From CAWCOU01 sp963797335 (GTDB lineage: Bacteria; Pseudomonadota; Gammaproteobacteria; JAURND01): DNA of 6,351 bases. The translations under genes and the position numbers were made by a program. The stretch spans positions 1 to 6,351 of the forward strand of contig CAWCOU010000004.1 of NCBI GenBank assembly GCA_963797335.1, read 5' to 3'. This document shows positions 5,210 through 6,351 of the stretch, in pieces. Below the pieces are notes generated by a model. It was not told the origin of the DNA and did not search any database. It saw only the letters and a program-made list of their open reading frames with translations. Positions within the stretch are counted from its first letter, which is position 1. Each line of letters begins with the position of its first letter.

Positions 5210-6351
5210 CTAGACTCGGCAAATCAGCGTTTTCAAGTAACAGGTTTCTGGAATCGAGGGATGGATAGGGTGATCGGCGCCTTGACTGCCGAAGCCTATC
5301 AATTGCAAACGTCGTTGCAGTTTAACCGCAACGGCCGCCAGCAATTCTCGTAACTGTTCGGTCGCCAAATGTTGGGAACAAGACGCGGAAAATAAAAAAC
5401 CATCCTCTCGTAATACTTTTATAGCCAATTCATTGACTCGTTGATAGGCAAGCAACCCCGCCGTTAGGTCTTTGCGTTTTTTGATAAACGCTGGGGGGTC
5501 TAAAATCACTACGTCAAAACGTTCGCCCACGTGATAAAGATTTTTTAATTGTTCAAACACATCTCCCGGGCGAGCGATAACCCGCTCGGCAACTTGATTT
5601 AATTCGGCATTGCGCGACAGCAAATTAAGCGCGGGCTGCGAACTGTCGATACTAACCACTTCACGAGCACCATGAACAGCCGCCTGAATGCTCCAGCCGC
5701 CTACATAACTGAATAAATCCAACACGCGTTTACCAGCCACGTAGCGAGGTAATTGCGCCCGTGTTTCTCGATGATCGTAAAACCAACCGGTTTTTTGTCC
5801 TGATTCAGGCGACATATAAAAACGCACGCCGTTTTCTTCCAGTTCGGCAATTTCTGGGAGGTGGCCGTCGGCCACTTCCACGTATTTTGTTAAGCCTTCG
5901 GTTTCACGCATGCTATGGTCGTTGCGTAATAAAATGGCTTGCGGTTTTATGACGGTTTGTAGAGCGGCAATGATGGGTGTTTTTAAATTCTCCATACCTG
6001 CGGTGGTGAGTTGTACCACCAATAAATCGCCAAAACGATCAACGATTAATCCGGGCAACTCATCACTTTCACCATAGACTAGCCGATAGAAAGGCTTGGG
6101 AAATAAACTGACTCGCAACGACAGTGCCCGCTGTAATCGTTGTTCGATAACCGTTTGGTTAAACTCCAGGCGACTGTCGCGGCTCAGCAGTCGCGCGCAG
6201 AGTAAGGTATGAGGATTTAAATAGGCAAGACCGAGAGCACGACCATCGCTGCGTTCAACTCGAACCAGTTGACCTGGTTTGAAGCTGGTCAGCGGTGTTT
6301 TGTGGGTATCTACTTCGTTGCTGTAAATCCAAACGTGACCAGATTCAATTC
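5210..6351 (-). CDS. rlmI: 23S rRNA (cytosine-C5) methyltransferase, RlmI-like, 5' end outside the window
   Basis: S-adenosylmethionine-dependent enzyme; E. coli RlmI methylates C1962 of 23S rRNA. The frame is open from the right edge to the TAG at 5210-5212, giving 379 visible residues against 396 in E. coli, so about 15 N-terminal residues are missing. The visible part starts in the PUA RNA-binding domain (SGHVWIYSNEV, then GRALGLAYLNP). The central block YRLVYGESDELPGLIVDRFG follows, then QKTGWFYDHRETR. The methyltransferase domain has motif I VLDLFSYVGG (bases 5696-5725), VVSIDSS, the motif IV sequence DPPAF (5486-5500) and SCS with a likely catalytic Cys (codon 5378-5380). The end, ADHPIHPSIPETCYLKTLICRV with its parts matching RlmI, is intact. 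A TTG at 6118 is not the start, because homologous sequence continues well upstream of it. The gene converges on the gcv operon with 7 bases between stop codons. Identification as RlmI rather than another COG1092 member is likely but not proven. Confidence 0.92.
   Translation of the reverse strand, partial: IESGHVWIYSNEVDTHKTPLTSFKPGQLVRVERSDGRALGLAYLNPHTLLCARLLSRDSRLEFNQTVIEQRLQRALSLRVSLFPKPFYRLVYGESDELPGLIVDRFGDLLVVQLTTAGMENLKTPIIAALQTVIKPQAILLRNDHSMRETEGLTKYVEVADGHLPEIAELEENGVRFYMSPESGQKTGWFYDHRETRAQLPRYVAGKRVLDLFSYVGGWSIQAAVHGAREVVSIDSSQPALNLLSRNAELNQVAERVIARPGDVFEQLKNLYHVGERFDVVILDPPAFIKKRKDLTAGLLAYQRVNELAIKVLREDGFLFSASCSQHLATEQLRELLAAVAVKLQRRLQLIGFGSQGADHPIHPSIPETCYLKTLICRV

Noticed and set aside
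6116..6118. TTG at 6118 as the rlmI start codon
   Set aside because: The same frame continues to the window edge with PUA-domain residues that match RlmI, so the true start lies outside the window.

Overview
The window looks like chromosomal DNA of a gammaproteobacterium. Thioredoxin and GcvT closely match what I remember of the enterobacterial proteins in length and motifs. However, glycine decarboxylase is split into GcvPA and GcvPB, unlike the single long GcvP of Escherichia coli. A split GcvP together with moderate base composition (roughly half G+C by eye) fits Legionella/Coxiella-type lineages (Legionellales). This is an inference from gene content, not a phylogeny. I see no tRNA, rRNA, CRISPR, insertion sequence or phage gene.

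Layout. Positions 1-329 hold thioredoxin (trxA), complete except for the first base of its start codon. Positions 330-450 are the only real intergenic gap. It contains a weak hairpin, a 12-bp perfect palindrome overlapping a possible -10 box, and a 12-codon ORF with a purine-rich site before it. A tight five-gene block on the + strand follows: gcvT (451-1545), gcvH (1570-1962), gcvPA (1989-3365), gcvPB (3359-4807) and a short RibH-family gene (4804-5202). The gaps are 24 and 26 bases, then come overlaps of 7 and 4 bases, so this is almost certainly one operon with translational coupling at its 3' end. On the - strand, tail to tail and only 7 bases away, lies rlmI, a 23S rRNA cytosine-C5 methyltransferase. 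It runs off the right edge, missing only about its first 15 residues.

Function. GcvPA/GcvPB (P-protein), GcvH (lipoyl carrier) and GcvT (tetrahydrofolate aminomethyltransferase) are three of the four parts of the glycine cleavage system. The system converts glycine to CO2, ammonia and 5,10-methylene-tetrahydrofolate. The fourth part, the FAD enzyme dihydrolipoyl dehydrogenase, is not encoded here and is presumably shared with the 2-oxoacid dehydrogenase complexes.

The most unusual point is the last gene of the operon. It encodes a 132-residue, archaeal-looking lumazine synthase homologue, overlapping gcvPB by 4 bases. Several positions around its active-site histidine differ from the usual family pattern. 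It may be a second or repurposed lumazine synthase tied to glycine/one-carbon metabolism.
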